Positions 1 through 8,405 of a stretch of DNA of 16,052 nucleotides are shown one piece after another (the first letter of the stretch is position 1; each line of letters starts with the position of its first letter). The DNA lies in NCBI GenBank assembly GCA_036939355.1, contig JALLAP010002805.1:1-16052 (forward strand), written 5' to 3'. A program made the position numbers and the translations under genes. Below the pieces are notes generated by a model. The model did not search any database. It was not told the origin of the DNA and saw nothing but the letters and a program-made list of their open reading frames with translations. The DNA is from Thalassiosira profunda (lineage: Eukaryota; Bacillariophyta; Thalassiosirophyceae; Thalassiosirales; Thalassiosiraceae).

Positions 1-1188
1 CAAAGCTGAAAGACCTTGCGAAACGAATTACCGAGAATCTACCAGACGAGGCTACCGCGCTTTGCTACGAGAAGAGAGGAAGGATGTCGCACGCCTTCTA
101 CTACGAATGCAAAACTCCGCGGATACCCCCCAATCAGAGCGAGCGGCCGTGTGCATTAGACTTGTTTGCTGGAGCCGGGGGCACATCCCTAGGATTGAGC
201 GATGCAGGCATTGATGTCAAGTGGAAGGTGGAGATGAATCAAACTGCGGCAAACACCTTGCAGATGAACTTTCCAGGCGCCCACGTCTTTTGCGAGGATA
301 TAACCAAGTTTCTCGAATCCTGCAAAAGGGGAAGAGTGGCCATTTATCCGAAGCGTGGAGAAATATTCTATGTTCACGGGAGCCCTCCTTGTCAGGGTTT
401 CTCGGAGGTGAATACGACTGGAGGGGCAAACGATCGCCAGAACAACGAATGCACATTGAAGTTCCACGAGGCGATTGAATACTTTCAACCGTAACTTGTG
501 AGCATGGAAAACGTCCCCGGGATGGGCCGCGAGAAGAACATTTCATACCTCTTGCGGATAATTGGAGGGTTGCTGAGCATGGGGTATCAAGTGAGGACGG
601 ACGTTGTGAATGCCTCCCACTTTGGAGACCCTCAAAATCGAGCGAGGGTGNATGGGGTATCAAGTGAGGACGGACGTTGTGAATGCCTCCCACTTTGGAG
701 ACCCTCAAAATCGAGCGAGGGTGATTCTCCTGGCGTCCAAAAGGGGATATCAGCTACCAAACCTCCAGCCAACCCGCGAAGGAAAGCTGCCCATTGTCAC
801 TGCGGGAGACGTGCTTCGCGATCTGGAGCGTGTTGAGCCTGTCCCCTTTCCGGGGCTTGTGAACCTTCCCGGTGGAGGGCATGTGTGGGATCACATCAGG
901 GAGGGAACCGAGCTGAGAGAAAAATGCGATGGTCACTACGTCTTGAATGCTAATCTGCCTGCCAATACCATCCGGAAAGGGAACCAGATCCGCCATTACA
1001 AACATCAACGATACTTGACCGTCCGTGAGCGTGCGAGGCTACAGAGTTTCCCAGATACCATGAGGTTTGCTGGCACAAAGAGCCAAATGTTCGACCAAAT
1101 TGGCAATGCGGTCCCCACGGGGCTGGCAACGGCAATCGGACGAGCTGTAATGGAAAGCTACCGGCTTGGACATTGCAGCACGCCTTGA
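1..1188 (+). CDS. C5-cytosine DNA methyltransferase (DNMT1/CMT-like), 5' partial, in-frame TAA
   Basis: Catalytic domain of a DNA (cytosine-5) methyltransferase, which moves a methyl group from S-adenosylmethionine to cytosine. Motif I LDLFAGAGG starts at 156, motif IV GSPPCQGFS has its catalytic Cys codon at 390-392, motif VI MENVPGM is near 504, motif VIII DPQNRARV follows the N, and the C-terminal LTVRERARLQSFPD and GNAVP (1102) are motifs IX and X. The order and spacing resemble eukaryotic DNMT1/CMT enzymes. The frame is open upstream of the first ATG (84) to the window edge, so that ATG is probably internal and the gene begins outside. Two breaks occur. A TAA at 492-494 sits exactly between the Pro and the ENV motif, where relatives have Lys or Arg. 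A 72-bp duplication plus N (579-723) shifts the frame, and dropping one copy and the N restores it. The family is certain. Whether the gene is functional depends on the TAA. Confidence 0.88.
579..723. repeat. Assembly artefact: exact 72-bp duplication around a single N
   Basis: Bases 579-650 are repeated exactly at 652-723 with one N at 651. The 73 extra bases move the methyltransferase from one frame to the next. With them removed, the protein reads straight through the motif VIII region. This is what two overlapping contig ends joined with a placeholder N look like. It is not a biological tandem repeat, because the second N in the window (14759) shows the same 72-bp pattern. Confidence 0.95.
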
Positions 1189-1397
1189 TGCTTCGTCCCA
1201 ATTGCTTCTGAGTGATATCAAACATGATTACATAGTAGATGGTATTGCTACACGCGTGTGCTCAGGAGGCCCCAAAAATAGAGAGAAGAAGTTTGCCCCC
1301 TCGGAATATCAGGTGACCCCTGGTGCCCGCATCGTTCTATTGGCCTTCGCCCAGCACCCTCTTGCAAGATAAGATGCGAGCGATATATACAAAGGCC

Positions 1398-2986
1398 TCA
1401 CCGCATGACGGGGTACGAGAGCAGGGTCAATATCGCGCATTCCCCCCAATTGTCCATCGGATCCGTCTTGTCCTCCTCCCACCTTGCCAGCCGGAAGTAT
1501 CCGTCCTCTCCCCACTCCTCGCCCCAAGAGTTCTTCACCTTGAAGAACGTGTTGGGCTCGGTCGTGACGGTCTCGTCCTTGCCGAAGCCAACAGCCAACA
1601 CGCCATGGTTAATATCGGGCAGGCACGTGTCCTGATCGTCGTACAACATTTGGCACCCCGGCTCGCCCATCTGCTTGGTCACCTTCCCGCACCCCTCGAC
1701 GCTGAAGATGCCCTCTTTGTAAAACTGGAACATCGGGTCGTTGGCCACAATGGCCACCGTGACGGGCTTGACCTTGAGCGCTTCCTTCAGGGCGTTCGTT
1801 TTACGAGGAGTGATGTCAATGTGGTTCTTGACGATGGAGCCAGGAACTGGAGTGCAGAGGTCGGTGGCGCAGGTGCCCTGCGTCATAAGATACGGGTAGT
1901 CCGTCTCGGAGCAGATGCCCTTCTTGTGCTCTTCCTCCTCGAAGGTGGTGGTCATCCTGTATGTACATTATTTTGTGAAGGGAGGGATGGTGTGAGCAAG
2001 ATGAACACAAGATGTGCACTTTCTCCGCGCACGTTGCAATTGACACTCACAGTCCCCCCTGGCATCCCTTTTCGTAGAGGGTGTCGCAGTCGATCAAGTC
2101 CTGCTCGCTCAGCGGGACGACCAATCCCAAGTCTCCCCCCAACCCCACCTTCTCCACCAATTCCGCCCGATCGGCCGGGGGCATCTGGTTGAACTTATCT
2201 ATGGCCTGGCCGCTCTCGATGGACCCGATGGTCGAGAAGGCCCAGCACGCGCCGCACACGCCCTGGTTGCGAATGGGGCCCATGAGGCCCTTCTCGTGCC
2301 AATCGCACGCGTCTTCGTCGTCCGCCGCGTCGGGGGAGGAGGGCGCCTGCAGTTTCCGCGCCACCGCCGCCGCCTCCGCCGGGCCGCGGAGACGCGAGTT
2401 GCCAATCTCCTCTTCTTGTTCATTAAATTCCATGAAGTTGAATGTCCTCCCCTCGGCGGGGACGATGAGGCCGGGGGAATAAGGGCCGAGCTTCATCCGC
2501 TGCAGGAATTCGTCGTGGGTCAAGTCGGAAAAATCGTTGTGGCCCATGGTGAAGGTGGCCGCCCCCTTGGAGTTGTGCGTCTCGATGAACACTGTTATTG
2601 GATGATGAAAATCAGGGCGAGGCGAGGACGATTTGCAATTATTCTGCAGACAAGAACGCACCGTGGTTCTCCAGCCACACCAGCATCCTCCGGCCCTTCT
2701 CCTCCAAGCTCTCGTACTCCCGCCCGAACCGTCCCACCCACTCCTCGAACAGCCCCATAATTTTCGGCGCCGCATATCCCAATTCCGACTTCTCCGCGAG
2801 CGCCCCCTCCAGCGCCGCGTACAGGCTCTGGGCGTGCTGCAGGCTGGACCGGTCGTCGACCGTCTCCGCCGAATGTTCGTCCGAACCCGCGACGAATTCC
2901 ATGTGGGCGTTGGCCACCTGGGCGAAGTAGCCCGACGCCGGGGCGGCGGCGAGGAGGACGGCGAGGGCGGTCCGGCGGGGGGTCAT
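1398..2986 (-). CDS. Papain-family (C1A) cysteine protease with I29 prodomain, three exons
   Basis: Secreted or lysosomal/vacuolar cysteine endopeptidase. The exons on the minus strand are 2986-2662, 2591-2051 and 1956-1398. Introns are 2592-2661 (70 bp, GTGCGT...ACAG) and 1957-2050 (94 bp, GTGAGT...ACAG). Splicing gives 474 residues. The N-terminus (MTPRRTALAVLLAAAPASG) is a signal peptide. An I29 inhibitor prodomain follows, with FIETHN and GHNDFSDLTHDEF across the first junction. The mature domain has Gln218 and catalytic Cys224 (NQGVCGACWAF), His406 (DINHGVLAVGFG) and Asn431 (KNSWGEEWG). The second junction restores CQGGLMTTTFE, a standard C1A segment. The Cys-to-His spacing is longer than in papain, with an acidic/Ala-rich linker before the mature domain and extra residues after the active-site helix. 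The gene is convergent with the methyltransferase and divergent from the Cys-rich gene. The exact subfamily (cathepsin L-like or other) is unclear. Confidence 0.93.
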
Positions 2987-3391
2987 CTTGATGGTGATGA
3001 GTGCACTGCAAGTCTGATGTTATGGGAGCGCCCGCGCCGCCAGCCGGGCGGCGGAATTTGTGACATCGTTCGTGAGTCCCAACAAACAGAGAGGCCTGAG
3101 GACTCCCAATTGTGGGCCACTTGTTCGCGACATAAAGAACTGGCCCTTGGTGCCTTGGCGCCCTCCGCCTCCGCCTCTCTGACTCTGACGCGGTGAGGGA
3201 GGCACAGCATAAAAGCAACGTCCTATTTTGTACGCCGCGGCGGCTCCCCATTGCAACTGAAGCAGAAGCTCAAGTTGTCAGTCTGGTGGCGGTGGAGCGC
3301 GTCAGATAAGCTGTCTTGAGGCGCGTCGGCTTCCGCAGGGTATCTTGCAACTTTGCAACCTCTGATTTGCAAGCTGCAAGCCCTCGACACG
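2987..3391. promoter_or_regulatory. Divergent intergenic region (protease / Cys-rich protein)
   Basis: 405 bp between two divergent start codons, so it should hold both promoters. It contains a GC-rich inverted repeat CGCCGCC-agccg-GGCGGCG at 3035-3053 and a TATA-like CATAAAAG at 3208-3215, about 180 bp upstream of the Cys-rich gene's ATG. No coding potential supported by a motif is visible here. The promoter role is inferred from gene orientation, and the individual elements are weak. Confidence 0.4.
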
Positions 3392-4057
3392 ATGCACCGC
3401 CAGTTGCTCGCCCTCCTCGCCCTCCTACTAGTGGCGTGGGCTCCCACCGTTCACGCGACGCCGCCATCGATGCAGACAGCTGTACATATCGGAGAACAGA
3501 CTGAAGCTGAAACATATCATGTGGACCAAAACGCCGCCAAAGCCGACGACGCGCGAAAGCTGCAACTCGATCAACTGTTCGGCGTCGGCGCCCTCCTGGG
3601 GGACACCAACTCCACCTGCCCTCCGGAATGCCCGTTGTGCCAGTGCAACTCCACCGACGACACGGAGTGCTTCCTAGAGAAATCAGTTGAGGCGTGCGCC
3701 GCCGGGGCGCTGGAGGGATGCTACAACGGCATCCTCGCCTCCGTCTCGGAATCCTTTCCTGGAGTCATTCCGGAGGACTTCGACGTCTTGGGGCTTTGCG
3801 ATGTGGAGTGCGACAAGCCGAGCGAGGAGGTGGCGCCGCAGTTTCGGGAATTATGCCGGATCTGCGACATTTTTGCGTGCTGCCAGGAGTGTCCGGCGGA
3901 GCGGGCGGGGGAGTGTTTTCCGGAGGACGTGGCGGAGGGGTACACGCCGCCGGGGTGGGAGCCGGCCACGTGCGCCAGCGGTGGTGTCGGGCTGGGTGAT
4001 GGTTGGCGGCTGGCATTGTGGACTGCTCCACTGTTGCTCTTTGCCGTCTGCTTCTGA
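3392..4057 (+). CDS. Cysteine-rich secreted protein, probable GPI-anchored surface protein
   Basis: A 221-residue protein of unrecognised family. The ATG at 3392 is preferred over an earlier in-frame ATG at 3353 because it places the hydrophobic signal peptide (HRQLLALLALLLVAWAP) at the very N-terminus. The mature part has about 16 cysteines, including a CPPECPLCQC cluster and a CRICDIFACC segment, suggesting a disulphide-bonded extracellular fold. There are two NST glycosylation sequons close to the first cluster. The C-terminus has small residues (CASGGVG), a short spacer and then a hydrophobic tail (WRLALWTAPLLLFAVCF) that runs to the last residue with no basic stop-transfer. This is the layout of a GPI-attachment signal, and a short membrane anchor is the alternative. 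No catalytic motif is visible. It is a single uninterrupted exon, divergent from the protease. Cell surface location is an inference. Confidence 0.75.
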   Translation: MHRQLLALLALLLVAWAPTVHATPPSMQTAVHIGEQTEAETYHVDQNAAKADDARKLQLDQLFGVGALLGDTNSTCPPECPLCQCNSTDDTECFLEKSVEACAAGALEGCYNGILASVSESFPGVIPEDFDVLGLCDVECDKPSEEVAPQFRELCRICDIFACCQECPAERAGECFPEDVAEGYTPPGWEPATCASGGVGLGDGWRLALWTAPLLLFAVCF

Positions 4058-4235
4058 GCTGGGCAAAAATGAATGGGCCATAGCAAAATGCTTAACACAC
4101 ACATAATGGCTTGTGTGTCAAGGGAGGTGAAATCGGGAGCCTTTGCCGTGAATGATGAATGCCAATCATGCGGGGGCCACAAAGTAAAAGCTGGTTGAGC
4201 AACAACACCCTCCTGTGTATCGCCACTGCAGCGCA

Positions 4236-5210
4236 ATGGATCCACCACTTGTTTGCTTTTCTCCAATCTCGCGGCCGCGATGCTCTGGCAAGCCAGATGG
4301 ACGAGGCAGAAAGATGTACGCCAATGGATCAACCTACGACGGAGAATGGAAGGGCGGGAAGTGGCACGGCTCGGGCGAAGTAACGTACGCCGATGGAGCA
4401 GTGTACAGAGGTGCTTGGGTGGCTGGCACGAAACACGGCAAGGGCACGTACATTTTCCCAAATGGTGATGTCTTCGACGGGGAGTGGAAGGAGGGGCAGA
4501 GGAGCGGCAAGGGCACACTCTGCTTTGCCAACGGTGATACGTACACAGGGCAGTGGAAGGAGAACAAGTATCACGGTAAGGGCAAGTGCACGTTTGTCAA
4601 TGGGAGGTGGAACGGCGATGCATATGAGGGACATTGGAAGAATGGCGTGTACCACGGCAAGGGCACTTTCACCAACGCCTCTGGAAATGTTCTTCATGGC
4701 ACGTGGGTCGATGGTGTGTCGCATGGCAAGGGCACGTTGAAAGAGGCAGGTGGCGATGAGTATGAAAAGGAATACAACATGGGTAAACTCGTGAGGAGCA
4801 AACGAGTTGCGGCGGTTGACAATGGCCCTTCTCCTAAGTGCAGCTGCACCGTTGATACCAGCCAAGCCAAAGAGATGCAGGAGGATTTGCCGAGCACTAT
4901 TACCCCAACCAACGAGGAAGGAAAGGCGTCCAAGACGCCTTCGCCATCCATGTTGGCTCTGCAGGATTACGATAGCTCTGAGGACGAGTTGTTCGCTGAA
5001 GATGAAGATCAAACAGCGGGCGGAGATGACCAAAGCCAACATTCCAGCACTTCGAGCATCGATTTCATGGACTTATGCCACAGGCTAACGGACAAGGTGG
5101 AGGAGCAGAAAAGGACCATCAAATCGCTCAAGGCCGAAGTCAAGACCCTGAAACAGGAACTCGAAGCTGAGGAAGCCGTGCCGTGGGGGGCACGGACCCG
5201 CCTCGAATAA
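4236..5210 (+). CDS. MORN-repeat protein with C-terminal coiled coil
   Basis: A 324-residue protein starting at the ATG at 4236; the frame is open slightly further upstream but has only a GTG there. About seven MORN repeats run in tandem from roughly residue 28 to 190, each of the form YxGxWxxGxxHGxGxxxxxxG, for example YDGEWKGGKWHGSG, YRGAWVAGTKHGKG and YEGHWKNGVYHGKG. The last repeat is degenerate. An acidic, Ser/Thr-rich linker follows (SSEDELFAEDEDQ), then a C-terminal heptad segment (LTDKVEEQKRTIKSLKAEV) predicted to form a coiled coil. MORN arrays act in protists as membrane-associated or cytoskeletal scaffolds, often in flagellar or cortical structures. There is no kinase or other catalytic domain. 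The partner and location cannot be read from the sequence. The gene is convergent with the elongase gene, and the 200 bp between them show nothing recognisable. Confidence 0.9.
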   Translation: MDPPLVCFSPISRPRCSGKPDGRGRKMYANGSTYDGEWKGGKWHGSGEVTYADGAVYRGAWVAGTKHGKGTYIFPNGDVFDGEWKEGQRSGKGTLCFANGDTYTGQWKENKYHGKGKCTFVNGRWNGDAYEGHWKNGVYHGKGTFTNASGNVLHGTWVDGVSHGKGTLKEAGGDEYEKEYNMGKLVRSKRVAAVDNGPSPKCSCTVDTSQAKEMQEDLPSTITPTNEEGKASKTPSPSMLALQDYDSSEDELFAEDEDQTAGGDDQSQHSSTSSIDFMDLCHRLTDKVEEQKRTIKSLKAEVKTLKQELEAEEAVPWGARTRLE

Positions 5211-5410
5211 GGATGCAACGGAAGGCCTAACATGTATTTGATGTCAAGTTAGACGTGGCTTTGCTTCTTTGTCTTTTGCATCACTCTGTTGCGTTCCAGT
5301 GCGGTCGCGAATTATCAGAGACGCGGTTTTCTCCAAGCCACTCTTTGCATCAAAAGCTTTTCTGCACTCCACACAACTTGCGTTTTGCTGTTCTACCATC
5401 CTGTTCATAT

Positions 5411-6633
5411 TTACATCGCCCCTACCCGGCTCCTGCCATTGCTCCTCGTCACCCTCTTTGTTGCGGTGGCCACCAACTTTCCGGCGTCCTTCGCCGCATG
5501 TTCCGCCACCTCCTTCGCTGCCGTCGAAATTTCTGCCATGGCCTTCGAGCACTCGTCCTCCGACTCCTTCGTCGACGCTCTCCGGCTTCCTCCCTTATTC
5601 TTTTTGGAATACGACCGTTTGTAGAAGAGGCTGAAAAGAATGAAGAGGCTGACCATCTCGAACACCTGCACGACGCAGCAGAAGTAGTACGTCCGCAGGC
5701 TGGGCTGCTCCCCCGCAATGGCCTCGTGGGGCAAATTGTGATAGTGCAGGTACGCCGTGGCCACCGTGTAAATCACCACGCTGGTAAATTGGAGCAATTG
5801 CGCCTGTGTGAGGAACCGCTTCCACGGGCAACGGACCTTGAGCAGGGCCAGCGCGTAGTAGGAGTACATGAGGACGTGGATGAAGCTGTTCAAGAGGGCG
5901 CCGAAGTAGATGTCGCCACCCGGGGAGTAGTTCATGGCGATCCACCACGCCCAGGCGATGGTGGTGTGGTGGTAAATGTGGAGGAACGACACCTGGCGGG
6001 GAAGAGGGACGTCAGTACACATGATAGGCACAAAAATGATGCTGATCGGCAGACCTCCGGTAACCGGCCGAGCGGCAACGAGCCACGGCGCTCTCTCAGC
6101 AGTGCCCTTGCTCTTCAGCCAGTCGAATTGCAATTCCGGCTCCAACAACTTACCTGGTCCATCTTGCCCCGCAGGATCATGAAATAAGTATCGAAAAACT
6201 CCAAGTACTTGTCGCAGTAATGGACCCACACCGCGTAGCTCGCGCCGCTCTCGACGGCCACGCCCGTCAAGCTCCGGCTTCCAATAAAGGGATGCCCGCC
6301 GTTGACCACCGCGTTTACCATGGCGTACACCATCCACCCGTTGAGGAACACCTGCGCCACGTTGTAAATGATCATCGACTCGGTCAGCAGCAGCTTCATG
6401 TCGTACCGCGGCGCGAGGAATTTCTCCGTGAACAGCTTGAGCGAGGGGAGGCTGACCAGATAAAACGCCGTGAGGGCCAGCGGGACGCTCCACCCGTGCA
6501 TCGGCGCGGTGAGGCCGGGGGTGGCCGCGCGGGCGGGGTAGGCGAAGTGGGCCCAGAGGGAGAGGCAGCCGACGAGGACGGACGCGGTGGTGTACCGCGC
6601 CAGCGTCGATGGGGTCTTGTCAGGTTTACACAT
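5411..6633 (-). CDS. ELO-family very-long-chain / polyunsaturated fatty acid elongase, two exons
   Basis: 3-ketoacyl-CoA synthase of the ELO (GNS1/SUR4) family, an ER membrane enzyme that condenses malonyl-CoA with long-chain acyl-CoA. The exons are 6633-6154 and 5992-5411 on the minus strand, with a 161-bp intron (GTAAGT...CCAG). The protein is 353 residues. Family signatures are in order: KYLEFFDT (Lys142, Glu145, Asp148), QVSFLHIYHH with the histidine box at 165-169 formed right across the splice junction, NSFIHVLMYSYY and TQAQLLQF. Several hydrophobic segments surround them. The Gln five residues before the histidine box is common in PUFA elongases. The C-terminus is an unusually long Lys/Ala-rich tail of about 60 residues (KEVAEHAAKDAGKLV). 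The intron is not a multiple of three, so retention would break the protein. Substrate specificity is inferred only. Confidence 0.95.
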
Positions 6634-6743
6634 AGTTGGCGGCAGGGGCGATGGAGGGTCGAGGGGGTGTCGTTGTTGCTTCCGCCGGATTATGAGCAGT
6701 GCCGACGAGAGAGGTTGTCGTCATTGCGTGAGTTGCAAATCTC

Positions 6744-6781
6744 GTGGTGGTGGTGGGTGGTGGGTGGTGGTGGTGGGGGTG
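6744..6781. repeat. GGT-rich microsatellite upstream of the elongase gene
   Basis: About 38 bases made of GGT and GGGT units, about 110 bp upstream of the elongase start codon. On the + strand the closely spaced G-runs could form a G-quadruplex. On the elongase coding strand it reads as a CCA/CAC tract. It directly precedes shared cassette copy A. Confidence 0.8.
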
Positions 6782-6822
6782 CGGTCGACGTGGTGGCGCG
6801 TGGCGCGCGAAAAGGTTGTGCC

Positions 6823-7185
6823 CGAGGGACGGCAGGCAGGAAGGATTGCCACCGGATCAAATCCAAAATCCGCCCGCCCCCCCGCTCCGTCCGCCACTCC
6901 GCGCTGGCACGCACAGAGCAGCCGCCGGTGAGTAGTGCCTGAAGGCGGGTCCGGCTTCGTGGAGGGGGGAGGGCGCGAGTGTGCATGTGTGGTGATTCAG
7001 CGACGCGATGTGGAGGTGGCGCAGACGTCGCGCCTCCGCCTAGTGATGGGTGTCCGCGGCGTGATGGTCCATGGTCATTGGGGTTGATAGGGCCGACAGC
7101 ACAGACCAGCAACATGACGCCCCCGATATTTGGTTGTGGCTTGTACTTGATCCATTTTGATTGTGGTGATTCTTACCTTCTCGCC
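6823..7185 (+). repeat. Shared upstream cassette, copy A (promoter/leader-like dispersed repeat)
   Basis: This stretch is related to 10161-10554 in the same orientation. The first 23 bases are identical (containing GGACGGCAGGCAGGAAGG), followed by a diverged stretch. Strong matches then follow around AGCCGGTGAGTAG, AGGCGGGT..GCTTCGTGGAGG, GCGACGCGATG, CGCGCCTC, GTGATGG and GTGATGGTCCATG, and the end GATTGTGGTGATTCTTACCTTCTCGCC matches with few changes. A ten-base match, CGACGTGGTG, also lies upstream at 6786-6795. The copy ends 43 bp before the ATG of the secreted-protein gene. Its position suggests a promoter plus 5' leader. A transposon-derived repeat is the alternative. Confidence 0.8.
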
Positions 7186-7197
7186 ACGTTTATGCAG
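6928..7197 (+). other. Candidate 5' UTR (leader) intron of the secreted-protein gene
   Basis: GTGAGT begins at 6928, and a pyrimidine-rich stretch followed by TTTATGCAG ends at 7197, 31 bp before the ATG at 7229. The donor is conserved at the same place in cassette copy B. The 270-bp length is within the range of introns seen here. Nothing coding is affected by it, so transcript evidence is needed to confirm it. Confidence 0.4.
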
Positions 7198-7228
7198 ACA
7201 CTTATCCGCCCCGCCGCGACGCCTCACC

Positions 7229-8212
7229 ATGATGAAGTTCTCCGCGCTCCAAGCCGTCCTACTCTGCCTGAGTTCCGGGCTGAGCAGCGCCGAGGGTGGC
7301 TTCGATTTAGATGTCGACGCGATTGCAAACATGACCGATCGCGAGAGGGGAGCCCACCTCGCAGAAATCTTTGGCACCCCGCGCACTCGGGAGGAGGCCT
7401 TGACCGGCCGCAAGCAGGAGGAGAAAGAATGCGATGGCGAGGAGTGCGACGTGGACGAGAAGGTGGCGAGGAAGCTCAAGATCGAGGAGCTGGTGGAACG
7501 CAACCGCGGCATGATTGCCGAGGTGTTTAACTGCGCCGTATTCCTCTGGCAGGTGACCGACATGCTGGGGAAGGAGGGGCCTGTCTCATTCGACATGGAG
7601 ATATGGGAGGACGTGGTTTCTGCGAAGCCCGTCAACGAGTCCGACGAGGAGATTACCGCCAACATCAGCGACGTCATTTTGGGCGAGCCCATCGGCGAGA
7701 AGGGAGAGCCCATCACCCTCGAGGGCATCATTGAGGGTCTCCGTTCCATTCACCGCCGTCTCGGCCGGTTCAAGGCGGGCAGTGATTTCAATATCTACTA
7801 CATCCCCGGAAAGGATAAGTACCTCGAGTACTCGATCGATCTCTTGGAAGACATTCAGCACTTTCTGGGCAGGGAGGGCCCCATTTGGTTCCAGCACGGT
7901 ATCGTGGAAAACTCAAACCAGGACGCCGGCCTCGACGCCCTCCGCCGCGCGAGCAAGGCTCCCGTCCCCGTTCCCGACGAAGACAGCGTGGGGTATGCCA
8001 AGGTGGAATTGGAGGGGGAGCTGTTGCGCGTCCCAGTCGGCCGAAAGGGGAAGGAGGTCACAATCGATGACTTCGTCTCAGCCTTCTTTGCGGCATCGAC
8101 AAATCCCACGCTCGAGGCGTATCGAAAGTCGGGCCGGAGCTACTACCACGAGGGCTTTGGTCGGGATGACAAAGATATGCCGACTACGCTGTTCATGTAC
8201 TTTGGGTCCTGA
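7229..8212 (+). CDS. Secreted protein of unknown family with two-fold internal repeat
   Basis: A 327-residue protein, not recognised. The ATG at 7229 starts a clear signal peptide (MKFSALQAVLLCLSSGLSS) with likely cleavage before EGGFD, so the product enters the secretory pathway. An acidic segment with two close cysteines (KECDGEECDVDEK) follows. The rest appears to be two related units. Unit 1 spans about 98-175, with LGKEGPVSF at 113 and ILGEPIGEKGEPITLEGI at 150. Unit 2 spans about 198-290, with LGREGPIWF at 213 and LLRVPVGRKGKEVTIDDF at 265. No membrane segment, C-terminal anchor or catalytic motif is seen. It is a single exon, preceded by the shared upstream cassette and divergent from the elongase. 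The last residues (TTLFMYFGS) are not an ER-retention signal. Confidence 0.85.
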   Translation: MMKFSALQAVLLCLSSGLSSAEGGFDLDVDAIANMTDRERGAHLAEIFGTPRTREEALTGRKQEEKECDGEECDVDEKVARKLKIEELVERNRGMIAEVFNCAVFLWQVTDMLGKEGPVSFDMEIWEDVVSAKPVNESDEEITANISDVILGEPIGEKGEPITLEGIIEGLRSIHRRLGRFKAGSDFNIYYIPGKDKYLEYSIDLLEDIQHFLGREGPIWFQHGIVENSNQDAGLDALRRASKAPVPVPDEDSVGYAKVELEGELLRVPVGRKGKEVTIDDFVSAFFAASTNPTLEAYRKSGRSYYHEGFGRDDKDMPTTLFMYFGS

Positions 8213-8405
8213 GTGCTGAAGACGATGGGCGCGGGCAGCAACTTCCCATGAAAAGCAATTTGTGAAGCTATGTCGCTTCATTTCTATTTCGCATACCTAC
8301 GAGGTATCTTCATCTGCATCTTGAAAGACAATCGGTCTAAGCTTTGGCGTTGGCATGCAGCTTGTCGAAAATAACTACCAACATTTCATGAATCATAACA
8401 CTGTT

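Noticed and set aside
492..494. Stop-codon reassignment (TAA as sense)
   Set aside because: TAA terminates the MORN and elongase genes at the expected places, and TGA and TAG also end other genes here.
491..502. A tiny 12-bp GT-AG intron (GTAACTTGTGAG) that would remove the methyltransferase TAA
   Set aside because: Removing it keeps the frame but deletes conserved spacing before the ENV motif, and 12 bp is far below any intron in this window (70 bp or more).
2004..2019. CACAAGATGTGCAC in protease intron 2, matching 14 bases of the dyad upstream of X1/X2
   Set aside because: One 14-base match is expected by chance in a window of this size, and it lacks the full second arm of the dyad.
1323..2192. 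289-residue + strand reading frame opposite the protease
   Set aside because: It crosses both protease exons and intron 2, and the minus strand carries unmistakable C1A catalytic motifs.
5255..6187. 310-residue + strand reading frame opposite the elongase
   Set aside because: It is antisense to well-supported exons and the intron, with Arg/Leu-rich composition and no recognisable domain.
6115..6493. Elongase intron retention as an alternative isoform, since the exon 2 frame is open through the intron
   Set aside because: The 161-bp intron is not a multiple of three, so exon 1 would be read out of frame, and the spliced form exactly rebuilds the conserved QVSFLHIYHH box.
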